Positions 1 to 7,418 of a DNA stretch of 54,362 nucleotides are shown here, piece by piece. The first letter of the stretch is position 1. Each line of letters starts with the position of its first letter. This stretch comes from Caryophanales bacterium. GTDB lineage: Bacteria; Bacillota_I; Bacilli_A; Izemoplasmatales; UBA1188. A program made the position numbers and the translations under genes. The stretch is taken from the NCBI GenBank assembly GCA_016287865.1, contig JAEEXP010000005.1, positions 1-54,362 on the forward strand, written 5' to 3'. The notes beneath the pieces are model-generated. The model saw only the letters and a list, made by a program, of their open reading frames with translations, made no database searches and was not told the origin of the DNA.

Positions 1-2420
1 AATTAATTCATCAAGAGTAATCTTAACGCTAATATTATCAATAGTTAAATAGATAGCGTTATCAATAAACAATACTTCAAGTGACTTAGAGTTAGTACCA
101 TTTGTTAAATCAATTAAAGCTTTGAGTTTAAGTGATTCATTAAAGTCTACGTAAAGATGTGCGTTAACGTCTAAGTTAAGAACTTTAATAGATATGGTAG
201 CTTCTGCCTTCTTATTCTTAACGATTAAGAGTGCATCATCTAAAATAAAGCTTGCGAATGAAATATTATTAAAGTCATTTAATGTCTTCTTAGATACTTC
301 ATCTACTGGTTTAACTTTGAGTAATACATCAAAGAGTGAAAGTGATAAGCTTAATCCATCAGTTTCATCTTTAATCATAATATCGAGTTCATTAAGTTCA
401 CTAATAAAGTCAGAAACATTGAGCGATAACTTAATTTCTTTATCTGCGATAGTAAATTCTTTAATAAGTTTATCTAAATCAATACTGAAGATTATTCCAA
501 TAATGTTTTCAATAGAGATATTAGATGAATTTAAATCAAATTCTACTCCACCCTTAGATAGTAAAGTCATAAGGTCAGAGATACTGATAGATAATTTAAT
601 TCCTTCGATATCTAAATATAATTTATTATCTTGGAAGAATACATTGATAGTTTTACTTAAACCATTTGATTCAACGATAGCTTTAACATTTGCGATAATA
701 TCGCTATCAAATGATACTTCACCAGTAACGTTAATGTTTAATCCTTTAACGTTTAATGATAAATCTAAAGCCATTCTCTTCTTTTCGATTAAATCTAATA
801 CATCATCAATTAAGAAGTCAGCTTGAGATAAATCTTGGTATTCTTTATCAAGACCGATTCTTACTGAATCAAGGGCAGTTAGACTTGCGGATACATGATA
901 GAAATTAGTTTCTACACTGAATCCCTTATCTTTTGTGTTGTTTATAATTATTTCAAGATCACTTAAGATATCAATATAATCAGATAAGTCTAAGTTAATA
1001 GAAATCTTTTCTGATTCAAACTTAAGTGTCTTAATTAGTTTTTCATAATCAAGTGATAGGATGATTCCTAAAATCTTTTCAACTGAAATATTAGTATCAA
1101 GGTCAAGACTTAAATCAACTCCAAACTTACTTAAAAGAGTAAATAGATAATCTTTTGATGCCATGATATTAATGTTTCCAACGCTTAAGTAAATAGAATC
1201 ATCAATATATTTAACATAGAGTTTAACTTGTTTATTTTCATATGTGAGAATGATTTCTGCATCAAGTTTGATTGCTTCATTAAAATCAGCGAGTAAGTTA
1301 ACATTAATCTTAAGGTCACTATATAAAGCTGATACTTTTAATGATAATGCCTTCTTATCTACAAGTGAGATAATATCATCTACTAAATATTGGATTTCTT
1401 TAATATTTGAATATTCGCTTGTTTCAATATTAAGTTCGTATGACTCAAGTGGTTTAATTAAGGCATTAGCTTTAATTTCATCGTAATTAATCTCAACTGA
1501 GATACCATCTTTATTCTTAAGTACTAAATTGATTTCTTTTAATGTTTCAAGAATTGAAGATAGGTCAACTGTAGTATTTAATTCTTCTTCATTTAATGCG
1601 AAATCTTTAATAATCTTATCGAAATCTAAAGATAATACTGTAATAATGATTGTCTTAATATCGATAGATGATTTTTCAATAGATGGACTAACTGCAACAA
1701 GTGCGCTTAAATCAACTCCTGCGTATTTCTTAACCAAATCAATAATATTCATTAAAGAAGCTTTTAAGTGAATGTTATAGAAGTCGATATAGATAATATC
1801 ATTCTTAAACTTAATAGATGCTTCTACTTCCTTGCCTTCATACATTACTTTAGCTTTAACGTTTAATACTAGTGAATCAGCTATAGATGCATCAACTTTC
1901 ACATTAGCTAAAATACCTTTATAGTCTACATTTAAATCAATAGATGCAGCTTTATAAAGGATTAGTTTTGATAGATATTCAAATACATAATCTAAATTAG
2001 ATAAATCTGAATAAGTTGATAAGTCTCTAACATTTAATGATTCAGTAGTATTGAATGCCTCTACTGATATAGGCATATCATTTAATACTAGATTAGCATT
2101 TAGGCTAATTAATTTATAAGTATGGTTTTCTTCATTAAATTCAGTACTGAAAGAAATATTAATCTTAATATTGCCTACAGTAAGTGATGTGTTTACTTTA
2201 TAGATGTTTTCTTCTTGAGTTACTTCACCACTATTAATTGCCTTAATAATTGAATCAACGTCAAGTGATAACGCACCATCACCAGTATCAAACATTGAGA
2301 TTAACTTAGTGAGGTTTTCAGTTTCTGATTTAATCTTGAGGTTATTTCCTAAAGAGATATAAATGGTGTTATCAATGTATTCAAAGTAGATTTCATTGAG
2401 TTCACCTTTAGCTTTAATAT
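1..2420 (-). repeat. Diverged tandem protein repeat, ~570-600 bp period
   Basis: Five copies of the same protein pattern (beta stretch, then D-N/S/I-x-[IL]-Y-[IL], then a leucine-rich helix) have their key Tyr codons at 2359, 1789, 1189, 616 and 49. The distances are 570, 600, 573 and 567 bp. Copies are clearly related in protein but diverged in DNA, which indicates an old duplication series and not recent slippage. The array continues past the left edge. Confidence 0.8.
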
Positions 2421-3456
2421 TCTTAAGGTCAGTTAAGTTTAATTCAACAAGACCTTTTAATTCTTCACCACCAATATTTAAATCAACTTTAATATTAGTG
2501 TTAGTTCCATCATCTTTAATAAGTGATGATGTGAGCATAGTTAAAACGTCATCTGTGACTTTTTCTTCTTCTGCATCAGATGGAACCATGTTTTTATATT
2601 GTTTGAAATATGCATAATCATCTTTATCGAATTCAACATTGTCATAATAGTATGTATCAGTGACTACAGTATCAGATACGGCTTTTACACCCATTGATTT
2701 AACTAGATACTTTTCATGAATATTTAAATATTGAATTCTCCAAGATGAATCAACTACGAATTCAAGTTCAATAAGTTGGAATTCAGGAATCATAGATGAT
2801 GAAGCATTAGCTGCGACTTCTCTTTGATACCAGAAAGGAGCGTAATCAGACTCAGTCTTCATATTGAGTTTGATTCCCCAAAGTCCATTACCTTTATTAA
2901 CCATTTCACCAGTGTTAATAGTTTCAGGACAGATGATATAGTTGTTTCCTGTGAATGGATCTTGACCGTAAGTCTTTCTATATGTCTTTTCAGAAACACA
3001 TTTAGGAGGATTATTAGTCCAAGTTACTGAGCCGCCTTTAATTGTGTCATAATCACGATAGAATACTTTACCAGAGTTCTTAACAAAGTATTTTTGAAGA
3101 CCCATCTTTACAAGGCCAGAAGACATTGAATATGTGATAGCCTCATCACCAATAATTGTTTTTCTACCTTTAACAAGTTGAGTTGCGACAGAGGCTTTAG
3201 ATTCACCATCAGTAATAATATCAAAGCTTTCGGTGTGAGTTAATGTATAAAGCGCAAAAGCTACTGCGTCTTCTGCAGTAGAGTTTTCTGGAGTATCAGA
3301 TTCTTCTGGTTTTAAAAATCTAGTTTGATATTTTGCCTCAGTATCCGCAAACACTTGAACTTTGTTTGCGCTGTTCTTAATGGCGATAAACGCAAATACA
3401 CCTACCGCAATTGTAAGTATTGAGACAAATACAATCCAAAAGCCTTTGCCTTTCAT
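1..3456 (-). CDS. Giant membrane-anchored surface protein with ~190-aa tandem repeats (partial, 5' part)
   Basis: Reading the minus strand from ATG 3456, preceded by a GGAAGGAG ribosome site, gives 1152 codons with no stop up to the window edge, so the 3' end is missing. Residues about 5-24 form one hydrophobic segment (FWIVFVSILTIAVGVFAFIA) after a short basic start. There is no lipobox Cys, so it looks like a signal anchor with the rest outside the cell. Residues ~25-300 are a unique region. After that a diverged unit recurs: Tyr of the motif D-N-x-I-Y-[IL] falls at residues 366, 556, 756, 947 and 1136, a period of 189-200 residues. Each motif is followed by an amphipathic stretch such as ILSLDYEKLIKTLKF. 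The repeats look beta-rich and nearly Cys-free. I recognise no family, and adhesion or binding is only a guess. The plus-strand reading frames over this region are antisense shadows. Confidence 0.85.
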   Translation of the reverse strand, partial: MKGKGFWIVFVSILTIAVGVFAFIAIKNSANKVQVFADTEAKYQTRFLKPEESDTPENSTAEDAVAFALYTLTHTESFDIITDGESKASVATQLVKGRKTIIGDEAITYSMSSGLVKMGLQKYFVKNSGKVFYRDYDTIKGGSVTWTNNPPKCVSEKTYRKTYGQDPFTGNNYIICPETINTGEMVNKGNGLWGIKLNMKTESDYAPFWYQREVAANASSSMIPEFQLIELEFVVDSSWRIQYLNIHEKYLVKSMGVKAVSDTVVTDTYYYDNVEFDKDDYAYFKQYKNMVPSDAEEEKVTDDVLTMLTSSLIKDDGTNTNIKVDLNIGGEELKGLVELNLTDLKNIKAKGELNEIYFEYIDNTIYISLGNNLKIKSETENLTKLISMFDTGDGALSLDVDSIIKAINSGEVTQEENIYKVNTSLTVGNIKINISFSTEFNEENHTYKLISLNANLVLNDMPISVEAFNTTESLNVRDLSTYSDLSNLDYVFEYLSKLILYKAASIDLNVDYKGILANVKVDASIADSLVLNVKAKVMYEGKEVEASIKFKNDIIYIDFYNIHLKASLMNIIDLVKKYAGVDLSALVAVSPSIEKSSIDIKTIIITVLSLDFDKIIKDFALNEEELNTTVDLSSILETLKEINLVLKNKDGISVEINYDEIKANALIKPLESYELNIETSEYSNIKEIQYLVDDIISLVDKKALSLKVSALYSDLKINVNLLADFNEAIKLDAEIILTYENKQVKLYVKYIDDSIYLSVGNINIMASKDYLFTLLSKFGVDLSLDLDTNISVEKILGIILSLDYEKLIKTLKFESEKISINLDLSDYIDILSDLEIIINNTKDKGFSVETNFYHVSASLTALDSVRIGLDKEYQDLSQADFLIDDVLDLIEKKRMALDLSLNVKGLNINVTGEVSFDSDIIANVKAIVESNGLSKTINVFFQDNKLYLDIEGIKLSISISDLMTLLSKGGVEFDLNSSNISIENIIGIIFSIDLDKLIKEFTIADKEIKLSLNVSDFISELNELDIMIKDETDGLSLSLSLFDVLLKVKPVDEVSKKTLNDFNNISFASFILDDALLIVKNKKAEATISIKVLNLDVNAHLYVDFNESLKLKALIDLTNGTNSKSLEVLFIDNAIYLTIDNISVKITLDELI

Positions 3457-3504
3457 TATATTTTTTTCTCCTTCCCGAATATTTTATTAAAAATATTCTT
3501 TACA

Positions 3505-3533
3505 ATTCTACCACCATAACTATTTATAGTTAA
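3505..3533 (-). promoter_or_regulatory. Promoter of the giant repeat protein
   Basis: On the minus strand TTAACT (3533-3528) and TAGAAT (3510-3505) are 17 nt apart. TGG directly precedes the -10 box, so it also matches an extended -10. The start codon lies about 50 nt downstream behind a strong ribosome site. A short palindrome (AACTATTTATAGTT, 3518-3531) sits in the spacer and -35. Confidence 0.55.
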
Positions 3534-3702
3534 GAGAGTCTACTCTCTCTTTAAGAGAGTACAACTCTAGCTTTTATTCACATTCTTTTCACGAATCAAA
3601 AATACTTGAGAATTGTGCGATAATTTATGTGCTGTTACGGATTTGATACATTTAATTAAATAAATTAATTAATATTTCTAAAAATATTCATTATTTTCCT
3701 AA

Positions 3703-3731
3703 TTGTGTATAAGAATAAATTGTTATACAAT
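3703..3731 (+). promoter_or_regulatory. Promoter of the maltosyltransferase gene
   Basis: TTGTGT (3703-3708) and TACAAT (3726-3731) are 17 nt apart. The gene starts 33 nt after the -10 box behind CGGAGGG. Confidence 0.5.
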
Positions 3732-3763
3732 TATGTTGTAATTAAATCGGAGGGTTTTATTTA

Positions 3764-5815
3764 ATGAAAAATCTTGAGAAATTATTAAAAATTTTAAAAG
3801 AAGAAAGGAAAGATTCTATCAACTATACAGTGCCTGATTTATGGTTCTTAGAGGACTATTCTATTGACCACAAAGTTCTTCCAAATGGAGAAGTTATGGT
3901 TAATCCTTATGAATTCTATAGTGCTGTAATTGAAGAATATGTACTTAAGAATAAAAAGAATAAAGTTGATTACTCTAAATCATTATCTAGTGCATTAAAT
4001 CTTAAATCAACTAATGGTGATTGGATTAAGAAGGCTACTTTATATTCATCCATGATTAGGACATCTTCTTCTTGGGATAGTGATAGAAGCTATTCACTGG
4101 ATATATCTAATATTAATGGACTTAAAGAAACAGGAACATTCGTTAAGACTATCGCACTTCTTCCACTCTTAAAGAGAATGGGTGTCACAGTTTTATATCT
4201 TCTTCCTATTTCTAAATATTCACTAAAAGATAAGAAAGGCGAACTTGGAAGTCCATATAGTGTTGAATCATTCACAAGACTTGACCCAATGCTAAAAGAT
4301 CCTATCACTAAAGATAAGATGACTGTTGATGAAGAATTTGGTGCTTTAGTTGAAGCTTGTCATATGCTTGGTATTAGAGTAACTATTGATATCATCCCAA
4401 GAACTAATAGTGTAAACTCAGAACTTGTTATGGAACATCCTGATTGGTTCTATTGGATTAAAGCGAGTGAAGCTAAAGACTATAGAGTTCCATTTGTTGA
4501 ATCTATTCCTGATACTACTTATCCTGCTCCTAAATGGATGAAGACCGTATATGAAAGTGAAGATGTATTAAGACATATTAAGATGTTTGAAAAGAATCCA
4601 AAAGAAACTGACCCTGAATTATTTAAGACAATTAAGGGTAAAGATCCTATCGAATTCTTAGATAATATTGAAAAGGCATTTGATTTAAAGATCGCTCCTG
4701 CATTCTCTGATCAAATCAATGATATTCAACCACCATGGAGTGATGTTACATACTTCAGAATGTATTTAGATGATCCAGTTGATACAAAGAAATATTTAAA
4801 GATTAAACATAATCCATATATTCTCTGCGATACTATTAAATCTAATATGTATCCTGGTAAAGTTAAGAATATGGAATTATGGGAACTCTTAAGTTCTATC
4901 ATTCCATACTATATCAATAACTTCGGTATTGATGGCGCAAGAATTGATATGGGTCATGCTCTTCCAAAAGAATTACTTGAAATGATTATTGGTAAAGCTA
5001 AGGAAGTTGATCCTGATTTCACATTCATCGCTGAAGAATTAAATATGGAAAATGATAAGAGCGCTAAAGAAAACGGATATAACGCTATGATCGGTAATGG
5101 TTTCTGGGCTCTCCCTAGAGTTAAAGAAGGTGAATTCAAGAAATTCATTAACCACGCACCTGAACTCGCCATTCCTGCTTTAGCTACTTCTGAAACACAT
5201 GATACTAGACGTACTACATTTAGAGAAGGTGGAGAAAAGTTAACACGTATGCTTATCGTTACTAACTTCTTTATTCCAAACACTATTCCTTTCATCAATA
5301 GTGGTGAAGAAGTTTATGAAAGAGAACCAATGAATACTGGTGTAGACGCTGATCAATCAGATTTAGATGCTTTATATAAAGATGATCCATACTATGGAAA
5401 ACTTGCTTTATTTGATAAATACTCATTCCACTATACTCATCCAAGAAGAATGGAAATAGTTAACCATCTTAAAGATGTAGTAAAAGTTAGAGAAGAGTGG
5501 CTTGATGTTTTAACTGACAATAGTTTATACGTACCTCTACATTTCTATGAAGATAGAGATACACTTGTAGGTCTTGGCTACTTCAATAAGAAAACTCATA
5601 AGTGTTTAGTTGTTATCGCTAATGGTGATATGTATAATGGCACATATGTTAATGTATCGCTTGAAGTGTTAAGACAATTATCAAAAAACCCTTCCACTGT
5701 GGGAAGGGTAAGATATGCTACTTATGAGATGCCTAGAGATTTCACTGATTTCAATATGAATGGTGATTTATATTGTTATCTAGGATCTGGCGAAGTTAAG
5801 ATTATTGAATTCTAA
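3764..5815 (+). CDS. GH13 alpha-glucan maltosyltransferase
   Basis: A 683-residue (beta/alpha)8 glucan enzyme whose sequence closely follows, from memory, the Thermotoga maritima maltosyltransferase, which moves maltosyl units between alpha-1,4-glucans. Shared blocks include VEACHxLGIRV, IPRTxS, EHPDWFYWIK and DGARIDMGHALPKELL. The expected GH13 catalytic residues are present: nucleophile D395 (GARID), acid/base E424 (IAEE) and D480 (THD). There is no signal peptide, so it acts in the cytoplasm, where glycogen is made by the nearby glg genes. The start is set by GGAGGG 9 nt upstream. The gene stands alone on the plus strand. Its last ~130 nt contain the terminator of the convergent operon, and its stop overlaps the folT stop by 4 nt. 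Confidence 0.85.
   Translation: MKNLEKLLKILKEERKDSINYTVPDLWFLEDYSIDHKVLPNGEVMVNPYEFYSAVIEEYVLKNKKNKVDYSKSLSSALNLKSTNGDWIKKATLYSSMIRTSSSWDSDRSYSLDISNINGLKETGTFVKTIALLPLLKRMGVTVLYLLPISKYSLKDKKGELGSPYSVESFTRLDPMLKDPITKDKMTVDEEFGALVEACHMLGIRVTIDIIPRTNSVNSELVMEHPDWFYWIKASEAKDYRVPFVESIPDTTYPAPKWMKTVYESEDVLRHIKMFEKNPKETDPELFKTIKGKDPIEFLDNIEKAFDLKIAPAFSDQINDIQPPWSDVTYFRMYLDDPVDTKKYLKIKHNPYILCDTIKSNMYPGKVKNMELWELLSSIIPYYINNFGIDGARIDMGHALPKELLEMIIGKAKEVDPDFTFIAEELNMENDKSAKENGYNAMIGNGFWALPRVKEGEFKKFINHAPELAIPALATSETHDTRRTTFREGGEKLTRMLIVTNFFIPNTIPFINSGEEVYEREPMNTGVDADQSDLDALYKDDPYYGKLALFDKYSFHYTHPRRMEIVNHLKDVVKVREEWLDVLTDNSLYVPLHFYEDRDTLVGLGYFNKKTHKCLVVIANGDMYNGTYVNVSLEVLRQLSKNPSTVGRVRYATYEMPRDFTDFNMNGDLYCYLGSGEVKIIEF
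5683..5709 (-). terminator. Terminator of the minus-strand operon, inside the maltosyltransferase CDS
   Basis: ACCCTTCC (5688-5695) pairs with GGAAGGGT (5702-5709) across a 6-nt loop. Read on the minus strand it is followed by six Us (5688-5683). It lies about 100 nt beyond the folT stop and codes for NPSTVGRV of the opposite gene. Confidence 0.8.
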
Positions 5816-6567
5816 TTCTTAGTTTCAACTTCTTCTTTCTTTCTAAGTAAAGTAAATTTATCAGTGGCATACACAACCACTTTAGATATTAATGCATAAA
5901 TCATTATTTGAAGCGGTACAGTAACCATTCTTACTGTCCAATATACGAAATAGTTAGTATGATACATTATAGTAAGCCAAAGTGGAGTTAAACATAATGA
6001 TACTACATATTGGTAAACTATAAATGCCATAATAATTGCGTTAGAATCTTTATTCTCTCTTGCGACTATTGCGTAAATAATTACAATTACATTAACAATT
6101 ATAGAAATACTGGTAACGGTTATAGCTATCGCTAACTTGCTATCAGTATTTTTTATTATGTCTTGTGTCATTGCCATATAGAAATAAAGACCAGATGAAA
6201 TAACAGTTAATGCAATATCAGTAATAATTAGAGTAAGAAGACCACGTCTTGTAGACATGAACTTTCTAATTAGAATAAAGAAACCAATTATTGCACCACT
6301 TAAGAATGCATTAAATGTATAACCTAAGTTAAATGCATAACCCTTAGCCATTCCAAAAATAAAGAAACCAAGCACATCGGTTAAAGTACCTGCGACAATC
6401 GCATAGAATATTCCACAATAATAAGCAATTACAAAAATAGGGATTACACCGAGCGATAATCTCATAAGTGGTGATGCAGTTGGTGGGATACTTATAACAA
6501 GTAATTCATTTAAAACTACTGATAGTGCAGTCATTACTGCGGTAAGGACTAGTTTCTTAACTTTCAT
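5812..6567 (-). CDS. folT: ECF transporter S component, FolT-like (folate)
   Basis: A 251-residue membrane protein with about six hydrophobic segments, starting MKVKKLVLTAVMTALSVVL in the way usual for ECF S components. The block LMRLSLGVIPIF...GxxxAIVAGTLTDVLGFFIF resembles the FolT/HmpT group, and the late block TPLWLTIMYHTNYF...R.VTVPLQI matches the end of FolT. It would bind folate outside and work with a shared EcfA/A'/T module, which is not in this window. It is somewhat longer than typical FolT (~170-200 residues). GGAG lies 6 nt before the ATG, which overlaps the end of ung by 11 nt. The substrate is inferred from sequence resemblance only; no riboswitch supports it. Confidence 0.7.
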   Translation of the reverse strand: MKVKKLVLTAVMTALSVVLNELLVISIPPTASPLMRLSLGVIPIFVIAYYCGIFYAIVAGTLTDVLGFFIFGMAKGYAFNLGYTFNAFLSGAIIGFFILIRKFMSTRRGLLTLIITDIALTVISSGLYFYMAMTQDIIKNTDSKLAIAITVTSISIIVNVIVIIYAIVARENKDSNAIIMAFIVYQYVVSLCLTPLWLTIMYHTNYFVYWTVRMVTVPLQIMIYALISKVVVYATDKFTLLRKKEEVETKN

Positions 6568-7237
6568 TTAATGCTCCAAAATTAATTTCTTTAATATTGT
6601 TTTGTCTTAGATAATCATTAATCTTACTAAATGGACGTGAACCAAAGAATCCACGTGAAGCACTGAGTGGTGATGGATGAACACTCTTAATCACCAAGTG
6701 TTTAGACTTATCAATTAATGATTCTTTCATTATAGCATTCGCACCCCATAATACAAATACTATATTTTTATTTTTTTCACTTATATATTTGATGATAGTA
6801 TCTGTGAAAGTTTCCCAACCCTTATTTTTATGTGATAATGGTTCGTTTTCTCTCACAGTTAAAATAGTATTAATTAAGAATACTCCTTCTTTTGTAAGAG
6901 GTGTTAAATCCCCAGTTTTTGGAATTTCAACGCCTAAATCACTATTTAATTCTTTATAGATATTCTTAAGTGATGGAGGTATCTTTATGCCTTTATTTAC
7001 ACTAAAGGCTAGTCCCATAGCTTCACCTTCATTATGATATGGATCTTGTCCTATGATTACTACTTTAATTTTCTCAATCGGACATAAAGAGAACGCATTA
7101 AAAATTAAGGATTCGCTAGGATAAACCTTATGAGTTTTATATTCCTCATCTACGAATCTTTCAAGCCTCTTAAAGTATTCTTTATTAAATTCATTATCTA
7201 GTATGGGCTGCCATGAATTATTTACTATTTTCTTCAT
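6557..7237 (-). CDS. ung: Uracil-DNA glycosylase, family 1
   Basis: A 226-residue enzyme that removes uracil from DNA at the start of base-excision repair. GQDPYH at residues 63-68 contains the catalytic Asp65. The uracil-specificity and DNA-intercalation motif HPSPLSASRGFFGS lies near residue 185. The length is normal for Ung. It overlaps the small membrane-protein gene upstream by 20 nt and folT downstream by 11 nt, so it is translated from the same polycistronic message. Confidence 0.97.
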   Translation of the reverse strand: MKKIVNNSWQPILDNEFNKEYFKRLERFVDEEYKTHKVYPSESLIFNAFSLCPIEKIKVVIIGQDPYHNEGEAMGLAFSVNKGIKIPPSLKNIYKELNSDLGVEIPKTGDLTPLTKEGVFLINTILTVRENEPLSHKNKGWETFTDTIIKYISEKNKNIVFVLWGANAIMKESLIDKSKHLVIKSVHPSPLSASRGFFGSRPFSKINDYLRQNNIKEINFGALNES

Positions 7238-7418
7238 CTTTAGTCTCTCTTATAACGATAGGGCATGTGTTTTTAAAGTCACATGCCTTACATTCTTCAT
7301 CGTTATAACTTTCTGGTTTTTTAGTTTTAAAGTTGATTATAGATACAACTAAAAAGATAGTGACTACTGATACTACAATAACTATGCTCCATACATTTAA
7401 AGCTAAAATTAAATTCAC
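7218..7418 (-). CDS. Small single-pass membrane protein with CxxC...C tail
   Basis: A 66-residue protein starting at GTG 7418. The start codon shares its first base with the TAG stop of the upstream phosphoglucomutase, and GGAG is 10 nt upstream. Residues ~8-28 form one transmembrane segment, followed by a basic stretch (FKTKK) and a tail with C-K-A-C-D-F-K-N-T-C. The layout recalls the short Cys-rich membrane proteins found beside FeoB, but no feoB is nearby. The three Cys could bind metal or form a disulfide. Function unknown. Confidence 0.7.
   Translation of the reverse strand: MNLILALNVWSIVIVVSVVTIFLVVSIINFKTKKPESYNDEECKACDFKNTCPIVIRETKDEENSK

Larger units (their letters stand above)
3457..3763. 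promoter_or_regulatory. Divergent intergenic region with reiterated inverted repeats
   Basis: This 307-nt gap holds no gene. It separates the divergent repeat-protein and maltosyltransferase genes. The 7-mer AGAGAGT occurs at 3533-3539 and 3554-3560, its inverse ACTCTCT at 3542-3548, and a partial inverse ACTCT at 3564-3568. The copies can pair in several alternative ways. They lie just upstream of the repeat-protein -35 box, as a multi-site operator would. The rest, 3570-3700, is AT-rich with no further structure that I can see. Confidence 0.5.

Noticed and set aside
1-2420. CRISPR array or insertion-sequence copies as the source of the repeats
   Set aside because: The repeats are ~570-600 bp, diverged in DNA, in frame and protein-coding. 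There are no short identical repeats with spacers and no transposase.
194-3030. Several plus-strand reading frames of 68-210 codons
   Set aside because: They are Ser/Ile/Leu-rich antisense shadows without ribosome sites. The minus strand has a single 1152-codon frame with start, ribosome site, promoter and protein repeats.
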